From an uncultured Aquimarina sp. (GTDB lineage Bacteria; Bacteroidota; Bacteroidia; Flavobacteriales; Flavobacteriaceae), in assembly GCF_947492965.1 (NCBI RefSeq), contig NZ_CANLOZ010000018.1, positions 1-37,558 of the forward strand: a stretch of 37,558 nucleotides of DNA. Direction: 5' to 3'. The notes beneath the pieces are model-generated. The model made no database searches. It was given only the letters and a program-made list of their open reading frames with translations, and was not told the origin of the DNA. The position numbers were made by a program, and so were the translations under genes. Shown in pieces: positions 30,455 through 37,558 of the stretch. Each line of letters begins with the position of its first letter. Positions within the stretch are counted from its first letter, which is position 1.

Positions 30455-32011
30455 AGCGATATTTTGTTCTTCAGTTTTTACAAAATTTATCTTATATATG
30501 GCATATTTATGAATACTATAGTTACCGTTATTGGAGGTAATTTCGCCAAGAGATTTTTCCTCAGAAGAATTTAGGGCCTCTTCTAAAAGAAGATCTTGTT
30601 TAGGAGCTATTTCTATAACATTCGTAATTGTTCCTTGTAACGTTTTTTCTAATGCTGATTTACTTATTTTATAATTAGTATTCTTCTTGTTAAAGATCAT
30701 CAGGGTTCCTTTTTTATTAGTGTTGTTATAAAACACTCCACCTTCTACATCTTCAAATGTACCTTCGTATTCTCCAGTTCCTTGATATTTTTTAATGTTT
30801 CCAAAATTTGCAGGAATAAAGCGATTAGCATTTTTTATTGGGTCTCTGAAAAATTTAAAAAAGTCGTAATTAACTAAAGTCCCAAAATTATGGTCATCGG
30901 GTAATAACTCTCCACGTTTACCTGTATAGGTTAACATTTGCACCATAGAATGCCAACTACTCATGGTAATCTGATTTTCTTTGAACATTTTGAACATGAA
31001 ATTTGCGGTAAAAAGTCCACCTAAATAAGATTCTCTTAATCTATACTGCCTAATAATACCAGAAAAACCACCTACATGATATTCTGTTATCCAAATCTTT
31101 GCATTCGGAAAATCAGTTTTGTATTTAGAAATAGCTTCAGTAAATTTTTTATCTGCATGTGAAATAGAGTGCGTATATGCTTCTTCAAAAGGTATAAATT
31201 CATTGGTTGATGTTATTCCTTTCATTCCTACTGTTGAATATAAGTGAACTACTATGGCATCATAGAATCTATCTTGTTTAATTGCATCATACCATAATTC
31301 TTGTCTATTACCAGTATCAGGAGGGCCGTCTAAAAAGGATTCTTTGGTATATGGACTACTTGGTACTAAAACACCAACCTTTGCTTCTGGAAAAATTTCT
31401 TTTATGACCTCAGTTACATTCTTTGCTCTTCGTATATAAGTATTTATATTAGGAATAGGCGCTTTGTATTGATTGTAATATAATTCATTTCCTATTTCAA
31501 AAAAATCAATATTACCACCAAGGTTTTTAATATTATTAAGCACGTTTTTGGTGTCATTTACAGACATGGTAGTTATATTTACTACGAAAGTGCTCGATCC
31601 ATTGGTTGTGGATAAGAATTTAGCATATTGCCTGTAATCTTCTCCTGATTGTTTTTTTCCGGCTTTTTCGAATCCTTTATTAATACTATTGAACCTGTCT
31701 CTATCTTTGTCATCGTTTCCATTCCATAATTGGGCAAATCCAGTTTTTAAATTAATATAGTTGCTATTGGTTCCTCCAGGAAATCGCATTACAGGTTTTC
31801 CTAATTCTTCATACTTAGAGATAAAACCGCTATGACTAAGGTAATATGGACGTGAAGAGGTATTATTGTTTAAGCCATACACTCCTTTTTCAAGTTTTTG
31901 GCTGTTATTATAGTCAATATCAATTTGTATTGATTCTTGAGCTTGTATTAAGGAAGTAAATACCAATAATAGTTTAATTGATAGTACTTTATAATAGTTT
32001 ATAGTTTTCAT
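29915..32011 (-). CDS. T9SS-exported clan GH-A glycoside hydrolase with Ig-like domain
   Basis: This 698-residue protein has a signal peptide (ending near IQAQ, residue 25). A TIM-barrel catalytic region follows (about 30-400) with the clan GH-A acid/base in FEIGNELYY (E176) and nucleophile E310 in WITEYHVGG. The MRFPGGTNSNY stretch recalls GH39/GH51/GH79-type enzymes (arabinofuranosidase, xylosidase, glucuronidase). A beta domain follows (about 410-510), then an Ig-like domain (520-612) and a type A T9SS sorting domain (about 630-698, with ISPNP and LYDITGKQI). The family and substrate are not settled. Its last 179 residues nearly copy those of the G8-domain protein upstream. A terminator separates the two genes, so it needs its own promoter in 32012-32130. 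Confidence 0.85.
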   Translation of the reverse strand: MKTINYYKVLSIKLLLVFTSLIQAQESIQIDIDYNNSQKLEKGVYGLNNNTSSRPYYLSHSGFISKYEELGKPVMRFPGGTNSNYINLKTGFAQLWNGNDDKDRDRFNSINKGFEKAGKKQSGEDYRQYAKFLSTTNGSSTFVVNITTMSVNDTKNVLNNIKNLGGNIDFFEIGNELYYNQYKAPIPNINTYIRRAKNVTEVIKEIFPEAKVGVLVPSSPYTKESFLDGPPDTGNRQELWYDAIKQDRFYDAIVVHLYSTVGMKGITSTNEFIPFEEAYTHSISHADKKFTEAISKYKTDFPNAKIWITEYHVGGFSGIIRQYRLRESYLGGLFTANFMFKMFKENQITMSSWHSMVQMLTYTGKRGELLPDDHNFGTLVNYDFFKFFRDPIKNANRFIPANFGNIKKYQGTGEYEGTFEDVEGGVFYNNTNKKGTLMIFNKKNTNYKISKSALEKTLQGTITNVIEIAPKQDLLLEEALNSSEEKSLGEITSNNGNYSIHKYAIYKINFVKTEEQNIAPELTILQPTDTNTYFEGDNLVVRADANDQDGEIREVRLYLNGELIRIDTEAPYGWGGNEKLQNLATGNYRVRVVAIDNEGLRTKKVTIIQVLPESLKESGFGNENNNKATLIISPNPVKGTYVNIFQKGNWYLRLYDITGKQIMNLNPDNQAISLDISNLPSGVYILKSDKTSSRFIIR

Positions 32012-32134
32012 TTAGTTAATAGGTTTTAAAGTGTGATTTGTATCATTGGTGCTAGAATTGAACTTTTAATTTTTTATGATCAATTTGTGTTCAATATTCT
32101 TATAACTTTCTTAGAACTGAATCATTTGATATTG

Positions 32135-32173
32135 AAAACGGTTCTATATCTTTATTATAGAACCGTTTTTTTT
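32135..32173. terminator. Terminator between the two T9SS enzyme genes
   Basis: AAAACGGTTCTATA (32135-32148) pairs perfectly with TATAGAACCGTTTT (32156-32169) around a 7-base loop; the T-run continues to 32173. It lies 8 bases past the stop of the minus-strand G8 gene. The longer T-run is on the plus strand. Confidence 0.8.
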
Positions 32174-32180
32174 AGTTACC

Positions 32181-32720
32181 TTAATTGATTATAAGTTTTT
32201 GACTAGTATTATCAGATTTTAAAATATAAATACCACTAGGCAAACTAGAAACATCTAAGCTAATAGCTTGATTATCTGGGTTTAAATTCATGATTTGCTT
32301 TCCGGTAATATCATACAATCTTAAATACCAATTTCCTTTTTGAAATATATTGACATAAGTACCTTTAGCAGGATTAGGAGATATCATTAAAGTAGCTTCT
32401 TTATTGTTTTCGTCACCAAATCCAGATTCTTTTAATGATTCTGGTAATACTTGGATTATCATAACTTTTTTAGTTTTTAATCCTTCATTATCAATGGCAA
32501 CTACTCGCACTCGATAGTTTCCAGCAGTTAGATTTTGAAGTTTTTCATTTCCACCCCATCCGTAAGGCGCTTCTGTATCAATACGGATTAATTCTCCATT
32601 TAGATATAGTCTAACCTCTCTAATTTCTCCATCTGGGTCATTTGCTTCCGCACGTACAATAAGATTATCACCTTCAAAGTATGGTTCATCTTCATTAGGG
32701 CTAATCATGGTTAGCTCTGG
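32181..32720 (-). repeat. 540-base module encoding Ig-like domain plus sorting signal (copy 2)
   Basis: The stretch encodes residues 825-1003 and the stop of the G8 protein, the direct-repeat partner of 29915-30454. The flanking catalytic regions of the two genes are unrelated. Confidence 0.9.
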
Positions 32721-35192
32721 AGCTCTATTATCTCTATAATCTTCAGCATTAAGTCCAATAATATTGATTCTAAAATCTATACCAAAAGTCTCACCCGTTC
32801 CTCTATCTGTTATAAATTCGGTGAGAGTAGTGTAAGTACCTAGATCATCTTCTTCTATACCATAAGTTTTTATATAATTTTCAAGAGTTTCTTTGTTTTT
32901 GAAATCATAGGTTCTATTTCTAATGGTTGGGAATCTCCTAGCATATGCATGTCCAAAAGGGTACGTTCCTAGTCGATCGGTGATCATTCCATTAACCACA
33001 GCAGTGTAATCACCTGTATTTGTATTAATTTTAGTATCCATATTACTACCTCTACTAAAAGTTACATCTACATTTGCATCCAATACAGAAGCGTTGTATA
33101 CGTTTTCGTTACTTCGGTCTAGTTGTCTATAGATTCTATTTCTATCGAATCCGGGGATTTTTACATTTATAAAATTAAGTTTATGTTGAGGGTTGGAATC
33201 GGTTCCACGACCATCGGTAAATCCATCACCTCTCCAATTATGAAATGTTGTATTTACCAAACATAGATTATCCAAGTCACCACCTATAAGACCCGCACTG
33301 TCGCCATTATAATAATTTCCGTTACGAACCATATATCCAAAATTGGTGGTAATATACATGGCTCTACCTGTATTCCATGTAGTGTGGTTATCTATTATGG
33401 ACAATCTGTGATGAAAAGCTTGAGCAGCTCTATCTTTGGATCTAAATCCACTACTACATCCATATGCTTCATTGTTATTGAATTCTAATAATGGTGCAGC
33501 TGCTGGATCTACATAATCTTGTAGAGGAAAAAGGTTTTCTGGATATACGTTGGTTCTTACTTTATCTCTAATGCTTAGCACTGTTCCTCCACCATCATAG
33601 GCATAAGCTTCTCTTGATGAAGCAGCTACGTTATTTACCATTCTTACTGCTCTACCTTGTAATCCATAGGCTTCACCAATTCTAAAATCATCATCTAATA
33701 AATCTGATACAATAGAGTTTAGAGCTGAAGGAGCATCTCGATCCATGTCGGCAAAGTAGTAGTTTCTTCCATCTGGTCTTGCAGTTGTAACTAGGTTGTT
33801 TTCCCAGATTCCAGTTTCAGAACCACTTTCTGCAACCATACCAGATCCATCGATAAAATAAACGACATTATTGGCAAAAGAAGCATGACTATCGTGATGT
33901 ACCATACCCCAACCAGGAGAACCCCAAACAGCCAATCCATGCGCTTCTGCCATTCTGGTTTGAGAATCTTTCATTCTATGAAAATGCATTGCATATCTTC
34001 CTCTTTGATTCTCAATATTCTGAGGTAGGGCTTTTTCTTCAACAAAATTTCGTATTCTAACAAATGGCTTTCCATCTTCATCTAACTCACCTGTTTTTCT
34101 TAAGTCATATTTAAAATCATCAAGGATATTATGTTTATTACTTCTACCAAGATCTTTGAATGCTGCAAAATGAATTTTAACATTGGTAGTATTCATAAAC
34201 ATGGTATGACCACGACGGGTAATGTCATCATTTATATTGTTATTGTTATCGGTAAAATCTATGGATTTAAAAGTAATGTTTCGGGTTAAATTTGATAGGT
34301 GACAAAAAAGGTTTGCCTCTGGTATTCCTTGGTGCGAGTTTCTTGTTTGCGCATTAAAAGTTACCTCATTGGTCGCTTCATTGATGGCTTCTATTACGAA
34401 TTCTTCATCCTGTGTTCTGATACCATCATTTCTAACTCTAAATATACCTTGAGTACCTGATAAAACCACATCGTCTCCTATATTCCAATTTATAGGAGTG
34501 TCTTCAAGAGTTGTTTTATTTCTTCTTCTCGCTGTAGGTCTGGTAGTTCGTAAAAATGGAGTTTTTTCCTTACCAAAAATATTCACTATTCCCATAGTCA
34601 TCAACCCTAATGAAGCTTGTGTTGGGTCCCATTCATATCTACCTAAAACTCCAGGTCCATCAGTAAATAATCGATTTCCAAAATGATCGTTCATTCGTTT
34701 TCCATCAGAATAATGACTTCTAGCTTGCGCATTCCATCGACTTCCACCAATTTGACCATTTTTCTTTTTTTCAATATCGAATGCCTTAAAATGAATATCA
34801 ATAGTACCATCTGCTGGTTGATCAGCTTTGATATCTAATTCTGACATCATACCACAAAAAAAGGTATCTACTATTAGTTTTCTTCTAGCACCTGCTGGAG
34901 CTCTAAAAATCATTTTACCATCGTTTCGTATGGCGAATATGTGAGCATTACTATTGACGTTATAGGTTACATACTTTCCTTGAGGTATAATTACAATAGA
35001 GGATAAACCAGGAACCGTTCCTGAATCCCAAGTGTTAGGATCGTCCCAATATCCAGAATTCATTACTTTATGAGTAGCAGTATTGGTTGGAATAATTGCA
35101 CTCATATCCAACATTTGAGCTTTTCCAGAAAATGAGAAGCAGATAAGGGTCAGTAAAAGATGAATACATCTTTTTAGATTAATTTTTTTCAT
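32181..35192 (-). CDS. T9SS-exported G8-domain, right-handed beta-helix protein
   Basis: This 1003-residue protein has a signal peptide (ending near GKAQ, residue 26). A G8 domain follows (about 40-165), recognised by GYWDDPNTWDSGTVPG, VIIPQGKYVTYN and the following strand-Gly pattern. A long repeat-rich region (about 290-700) has the look of a parallel beta-helix and holds a His cluster (HFHRMKD near residue 400, and GWGMVHHDSHASF about 425-440). An Ig-like domain (from residue 825) and a type A sorting domain close it. G8 plus beta-helix is the layout of animal CEMIP/TMEM2, linked to hyaluronan breakdown, so a role in cutting or binding an acidic polysaccharide is plausible. This is inference. 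Its control region faces the TPR-LuxR regulator. Confidence 0.85.
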   Translation of the reverse strand: MKKINLKRCIHLLLTLICFSFSGKAQMLDMSAIIPTNTATHKVMNSGYWDDPNTWDSGTVPGLSSIVIIPQGKYVTYNVNSNAHIFAIRNDGKMIFRAPAGARRKLIVDTFFCGMMSELDIKADQPADGTIDIHFKAFDIEKKKNGQIGGSRWNAQARSHYSDGKRMNDHFGNRLFTDGPGVLGRYEWDPTQASLGLMTMGIVNIFGKEKTPFLRTTRPTARRRNKTTLEDTPINWNIGDDVVLSGTQGIFRVRNDGIRTQDEEFVIEAINEATNEVTFNAQTRNSHQGIPEANLFCHLSNLTRNITFKSIDFTDNNNNINDDITRRGHTMFMNTTNVKIHFAAFKDLGRSNKHNILDDFKYDLRKTGELDEDGKPFVRIRNFVEEKALPQNIENQRGRYAMHFHRMKDSQTRMAEAHGLAVWGSPGWGMVHHDSHASFANNVVYFIDGSGMVAESGSETGIWENNLVTTARPDGRNYYFADMDRDAPSALNSIVSDLLDDDFRIGEAYGLQGRAVRMVNNVAASSREAYAYDGGGTVLSIRDKVRTNVYPENLFPLQDYVDPAAAPLLEFNNNEAYGCSSGFRSKDRAAQAFHHRLSIIDNHTTWNTGRAMYITTNFGYMVRNGNYYNGDSAGLIGGDLDNLCLVNTTFHNWRGDGFTDGRGTDSNPQHKLNFINVKIPGFDRNRIYRQLDRSNENVYNASVLDANVDVTFSRGSNMDTKINTNTGDYTAVVNGMITDRLGTYPFGHAYARRFPTIRNRTYDFKNKETLENYIKTYGIEEDDLGTYTTLTEFITDRGTGETFGIDFRINIIGLNAEDYRDNRAPELTMISPNEDEPYFEGDNLIVRAEANDPDGEIREVRLYLNGELIRIDTEAPYGWGGNEKLQNLTAGNYRVRVVAIDNEGLKTKKVMIIQVLPESLKESGFGDENNKEATLMISPNPAKGTYVNIFQKGNWYLRLYDITGKQIMNLNPDNQAISLDVSSLPSGIYILKSDNTSQKLIIN

Positions 35193-35221
35193 GGCATTTG
35201 TTTACGTTAGTATTAATATGT

Positions 35222-35236
35222 ATACCTCTTAGGTAT
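35222..35236. promoter_or_regulatory. Operator-like inverted repeat near the G8 start
   Basis: ATACCT-CTT-AGGTAT is a perfect 6-base inverted repeat with a 3-base spacer, about 30 bases upstream of the G8 ATG. It could bind a dimeric regulator. Confidence 0.4.
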
Positions 35237-35501
35237 TTACAACTAGTAAAGAGCATCTTTAGGTGTTGTTTAACTAAAGAATTTTTGTTTTTAAAGGACT
35301 TGCAGTAATTTGCGAATTAATACTAGGGTAGGAAAGATTGTATTTTGCGCTAGAAAAATTTAATTAATAATTTATTAGTTTAAGGTTCATATAATTTGAT
35401 GAAAAGACTTTTATAATTAATTCTGGATTTAATTATAGATCGTCGTTTTAGATTGCAAATTTAGCACTGGTGATTGTTGTTTTTTATACTATGTAGGTTG
35501 A

Positions 35502-35516
35502 TTTGATGTAATCAAA
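35502..35516. promoter_or_regulatory. Operator-like inverted repeat in the divergent region
   Basis: TTTGAT-GTA-ATCAAA is a perfect 6-base inverted repeat with a 3-base spacer, midway between the two divergent genes. Confidence 0.4.
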
Positions 35517-35539
35517 CTCATATTCTGAGGTTGATAAAA

Positions 35540-35557
35540 TGTAAACATTGTAAACTT
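35540..35557. promoter_or_regulatory. 9-base direct repeat
   Basis: TGTAAACAT (35540-35548) is followed at once by TGTAAACTT (35549-35557). Nine of this kind of period could seat a protein twice nearly one helical turn apart. Confidence 0.3.
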
Positions 35558-35758
35558 TTTAGATATTAAATGTTTGAAAATCAGTGTTTTGCTTTTTATT
35601 TTTTGTGTTAGTGTTACTTTTTAAAAAATAAAGTCAGTTATTTTTCTTTATTTAAAGGAGGGAAGTATCTAATTTATTTCAAGTCGTTCTTAAAATTAAA
35701 TCAGTTAATTATTAAAACAACATTTGTACATAGGAAGAAGAATAGTTTTCAAAGAATA

Positions 35759-37429
35759 TTGAAAGTGTTTTTCTTTTTATTTTTTATATCCAATTTTACG
35801 TTAGCTCAGAAAGAAAATAATCTTTCTAAAGCGAAAAGGATTGATAGCCTAATATCTTCATTAGACAAAAATTATAATGATCCTAAAAAGCTAAAGGAAG
35901 TTTTAGATATGAGTTCGGATATCGAATACTTTGTTGGAATGAGTAAAGCACATATGATATTAAGCTTTTATTATAGAAAGCATGATATCGTTGATAGTGC
36001 ATTTTATCATGTGAATCGTTCTATAAAACTTTGTAAAGAGAATAATTTGGATAAAGAATTGCATAATTCTTATTTGTCTTTAGGAAGTATTTATGGGAAA
36101 ATTAAGAACTATGAAAAGTCCCTAGAAGTAAATTTAAAGGCATATGATTTTTATAAAAAACAGGATTCCAATAAACATAAAACTATATTAAGGGCATTAC
36201 AAATAAATATAGCATCTACCTATAGTTTGTTGGGGGATTATGAGCTGGCTCATCAATACTACATAAAAATCTTACAGGATCCAAATTTTGATTCTGCTAC
36301 GATTCATTATAGTCAACTACATCAGAATATTGCTTTGAATCTCAAAAGGCAAGGAAAATTTGATGATGCAATAATATGGTTAGAAAAAGGGTTGGAATTA
36401 ACTAAGAGCAATAATCATGAATTGATTAAAAATGATATCCTTAAAAGTATGTGTGATGTTTATTTGCTCCAAAATGAAAATATAAAAGCGGAAAAAATAT
36501 ACCATTTGATAAGTGAAGAGTATAATTGGGACAAAGATTTTTATTTGGGTATGATTTATTTAGGGTTGAATAAATTACAAGATGCCGAGATACTTTTTTT
36601 AAAATCCATAGAGAGAGAAAAAGATGATCGAAAGAATATGGATAGTTTTCATAAGCTTTCCGAAGTATATGCTAAACAAAACTCATGGAAAAAAGCAAAA
36701 GAAAGCAAGGATAAGTATTATGCGATTAAAGACAGTTTAACAATTTTAAATAATAAGGAAATAATCAAAAATAACGAAATAGGTTTTAAGCTAATTGAAG
36801 AAGAACTTTTGAATAAACAGCTGGATATAGAGAATAAGCTTTTGGTTACGAAAAATAAAAGACAGTTCAATATTATCATTGGAGTGACACTTTTATCCCT
36901 AATAGGAGTTTTGTGTTTTTTTCTATTAATAAAAAATATAAGAGTAAATAAAGAAATAACTAAACTCAAGAAAACAGAGAAGAAGTTATTGGAAGATAAG
37001 ATCCAACTAAGAGAAAACGAATTGAATATGACTGTTGCAGCAATAACAAATCGCCAAAAAATGTTTGAAGAGTTAAAAACTGAAATGGATAAGTTCGATA
37101 AATCAACCTCCCAAATAAAAAACCTTAAGGACAAATTGAGAGGGTTAATGATGTCAGGTGATGATCTGTTTGCAATTCAAGATAGAGTAGAATCTAGATA
37201 TCCTGGTCTCATCACCCAACTTAAAAAAGCATATCCTCAATTATCCAATACCGAAATTAGATATTGTGTTTTTACAAAACTTAATTTATCAATTAAAGAA
37301 ACTGCTGGTATTTTAGGAGTTTCTGCAGATACTGTAAAAACTTCTCGAAGTAGAATTAAAAAGAAGATGGATATTCCTGAATCCTATACACTTGGGGCAT
37401 ATTTAGAGGAGTTTTTTAATGCTTCTTAA
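35759..37429 (+). CDS. Membrane-bound TPR regulator with LuxR-type DNA-binding domain
   Basis: This 556-residue protein starts at TTG (35759), the only codon giving the full signal sequence MKVFFFLFFISNFTLAQ; a GTG two codons on is possible. The external part (about 20-330) is made of tetratricopeptide-like helical repeats. One membrane segment (371-392) leads to a coiled coil (395-465) and a LuxR/GerE-like helix-turn-helix (about 494-540, LSIKETAGILGVSADTVKTSRSRI). This layout is common in Flavobacteriia and couples a periplasmic signal to transcription without a kinase. It faces the G8 gene, so it probably controls the T9SS glycan enzymes here. A strong terminator follows. Confidence 0.88.
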   Translation: MKVFFFLFFISNFTLAQKENNLSKAKRIDSLISSLDKNYNDPKKLKEVLDMSSDIEYFVGMSKAHMILSFYYRKHDIVDSAFYHVNRSIKLCKENNLDKELHNSYLSLGSIYGKIKNYEKSLEVNLKAYDFYKKQDSNKHKTILRALQINIASTYSLLGDYELAHQYYIKILQDPNFDSATIHYSQLHQNIALNLKRQGKFDDAIIWLEKGLELTKSNNHELIKNDILKSMCDVYLLQNENIKAEKIYHLISEEYNWDKDFYLGMIYLGLNKLQDAEILFLKSIEREKDDRKNMDSFHKLSEVYAKQNSWKKAKESKDKYYAIKDSLTILNNKEIIKNNEIGFKLIEEELLNKQLDIENKLLVTKNKRQFNIIIGVTLLSLIGVLCFFLLIKNIRVNKEITKLKKTEKKLLEDKIQLRENELNMTVAAITNRQKMFEELKTEMDKFDKSTSQIKNLKDKLRGLMMSGDDLFAIQDRVESRYPGLITQLKKAYPQLSNTEIRYCVFTKLNLSIKETAGILGVSADTVKTSRSRIKKKMDIPESYTLGAYLEEFFNAS

Positions 37430-37440
37430 AAATTATAAAT

Positions 37441-37473
37441 AAAAAAGTCAGACCTACAAAGTCTGACTTTTTT
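37441..37473 (+). terminator. Rho-independent terminator after the TPR-LuxR gene
   Basis: AAAAAAGTCAGAC (37441-37453) pairs perfectly with GTCTGACTTTTTT (37461-37473) around a 7-base loop. It ends 8 bases before the right IS end. Confidence 0.88.
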
Positions 37474-37481
37474 ATTTATAA

Positions 37482-37558
37482 TGTCTCGTCCTGAAATAAG
37501 TTGACGTAATTTAGACTTATTTATGACACATTCAGAAGAACCAAGGAAGAAGCGTACA
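37482..37558 (+). mobile_element. Outer end of an insertion sequence (right copy, probably IS3 family), partial
   Basis: Beginning TGTCTCGTCCTGAAAT at 37482, this 77-base stretch is identical to the reverse complement of 1-77 and runs out of the window. The two IS copies point away from each other. Confidence 0.65.
37523..37558 (+). CDS. Transposase OrfA, N-terminal fragment cut by window edge (right IS copy)
   Basis: An ATG at 37523 opens MTHSEEPRKKRT to the window edge, identical to the left copy. It starts 41 bases inside the IS terminus, where IS3-type OrfA genes usually begin. Confidence 0.5.
   Translation, partial: MTHSEEPRKKRT

Larger units (their letters stand above)
35193..35758. 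promoter_or_regulatory. 566-base divergent control region between G8 gene and TPR-LuxR regulator
   Basis: I see no gene here. It holds two perfect inverted repeats with 3-base spacers, a 9-base direct repeat (each listed separately) and a 9-base-pair AT palindrome at 35412-35437. No exact TAnnTTTG box was found for the G8 gene. For the regulator, TTTG near 35723 and TAGTTTTC near 35743 form a weak candidate promoter. Confidence 0.5.

Noticed and set aside
36718..37134. 138-codon minus-strand frame inside the TPR-LuxR gene
   Set aside because: Its hydrophobic Ser/Leu/Phe-rich translation is what the complement of Lys- and Glu-rich coiled-coil codons gives. It is a shadow.
1..37558. The whole window as a composite transposon bounded by two IS copies
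   Set aside because: The content is mostly ordinary chromosomal genes (holA, OmpA, helicase, Lrp), base composition looks uniform, and the exact 77-base match is better explained by contig ends at a repeat. No target duplications can be seen from inside.

Overview
The window looks like chromosome of a marine-type member of the Flavobacteriia (Bacteroidota), plausibly near Aquimarina. The base composition is strongly AT-rich. Secreted enzymes end in type IX secretion (T9SS) sorting domains, and two histidine kinase/LytTR pairs are present. There are many lipoproteins with short lipoboxes, several TAnnTTTG-type promoters, and few recognisable Shine-Dalgarno sequences. The genus is inferred from protein style and was not tested.

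Both ends carry the same 77-bp sequence in inverted orientation (1-77 and 37482-37558). It is the outer end of an insertion sequence, probably IS3 family, with the first 12 codons of a transposase reading outward on each side. The window is therefore a chromosomal segment between two outward-facing IS copies, and most likely a whole draft contig that broke at the repeat.

Layout. 90-2494: a lipoprotein and a first LytTR regulator/kinase pair (minus). 2531-5934: a small ORF, an ExbB-like membrane protein, a secreted serine hydrolase and a GH26 mannanase-type lipoprotein (plus). 5936-11815: a tightly packed minus-strand run of DEAD-box helicase, YdjM-like membrane protein, subclass B1 metallo-beta-lactamase lipoprotein, ABC exporter and DUF3179 protein. 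12020-14638: a YciO/Sua5-type protein, an AraC regulator, a small secreted protein and a 43-codon ORF. 14644-18610: a second LytTR/kinase pair, divergent from a secreted cyclomaltodextrinase-type GH13 enzyme. 18824-24574: envelope and housekeeping genes (DUF3108, OmpA lipoprotein, glycosyltransferase, HsdR-N-like nuclease, holA, LpxR). 24655-29213: Lrp/AsnC regulator, PLP enzyme of Cys/Met metabolism, DUF418 membrane protein, GH18 lipoprotein. 29214-37429: an accessory glycan locus with two T9SS enzymes (a clan GH-A glycosidase and a G8-domain beta-helix protein) and a divergent membrane-bound TPR-LuxR regulator.

The most novel item is a pair of tandem, homologous 28-residue peptide genes at 29476-29562 and 29689-29775. 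They have a good promoter and a strong terminator of their own. They share an ELPKA(S/C)SHAIHR ending, and their conserved codons differ mostly at synonymous third positions. Also notable: a DUF418 gene whose only visible full-length start is ATT; a B1 metallo-beta-lactamase with all zinc ligands and an odd Asp-Cys-His motif; and a 179-residue Ig-like plus sorting-signal module shared at about 84% identity by the two neighbouring T9SS enzymes.

I saw no rRNA, tRNA, CRISPR array or prophage.
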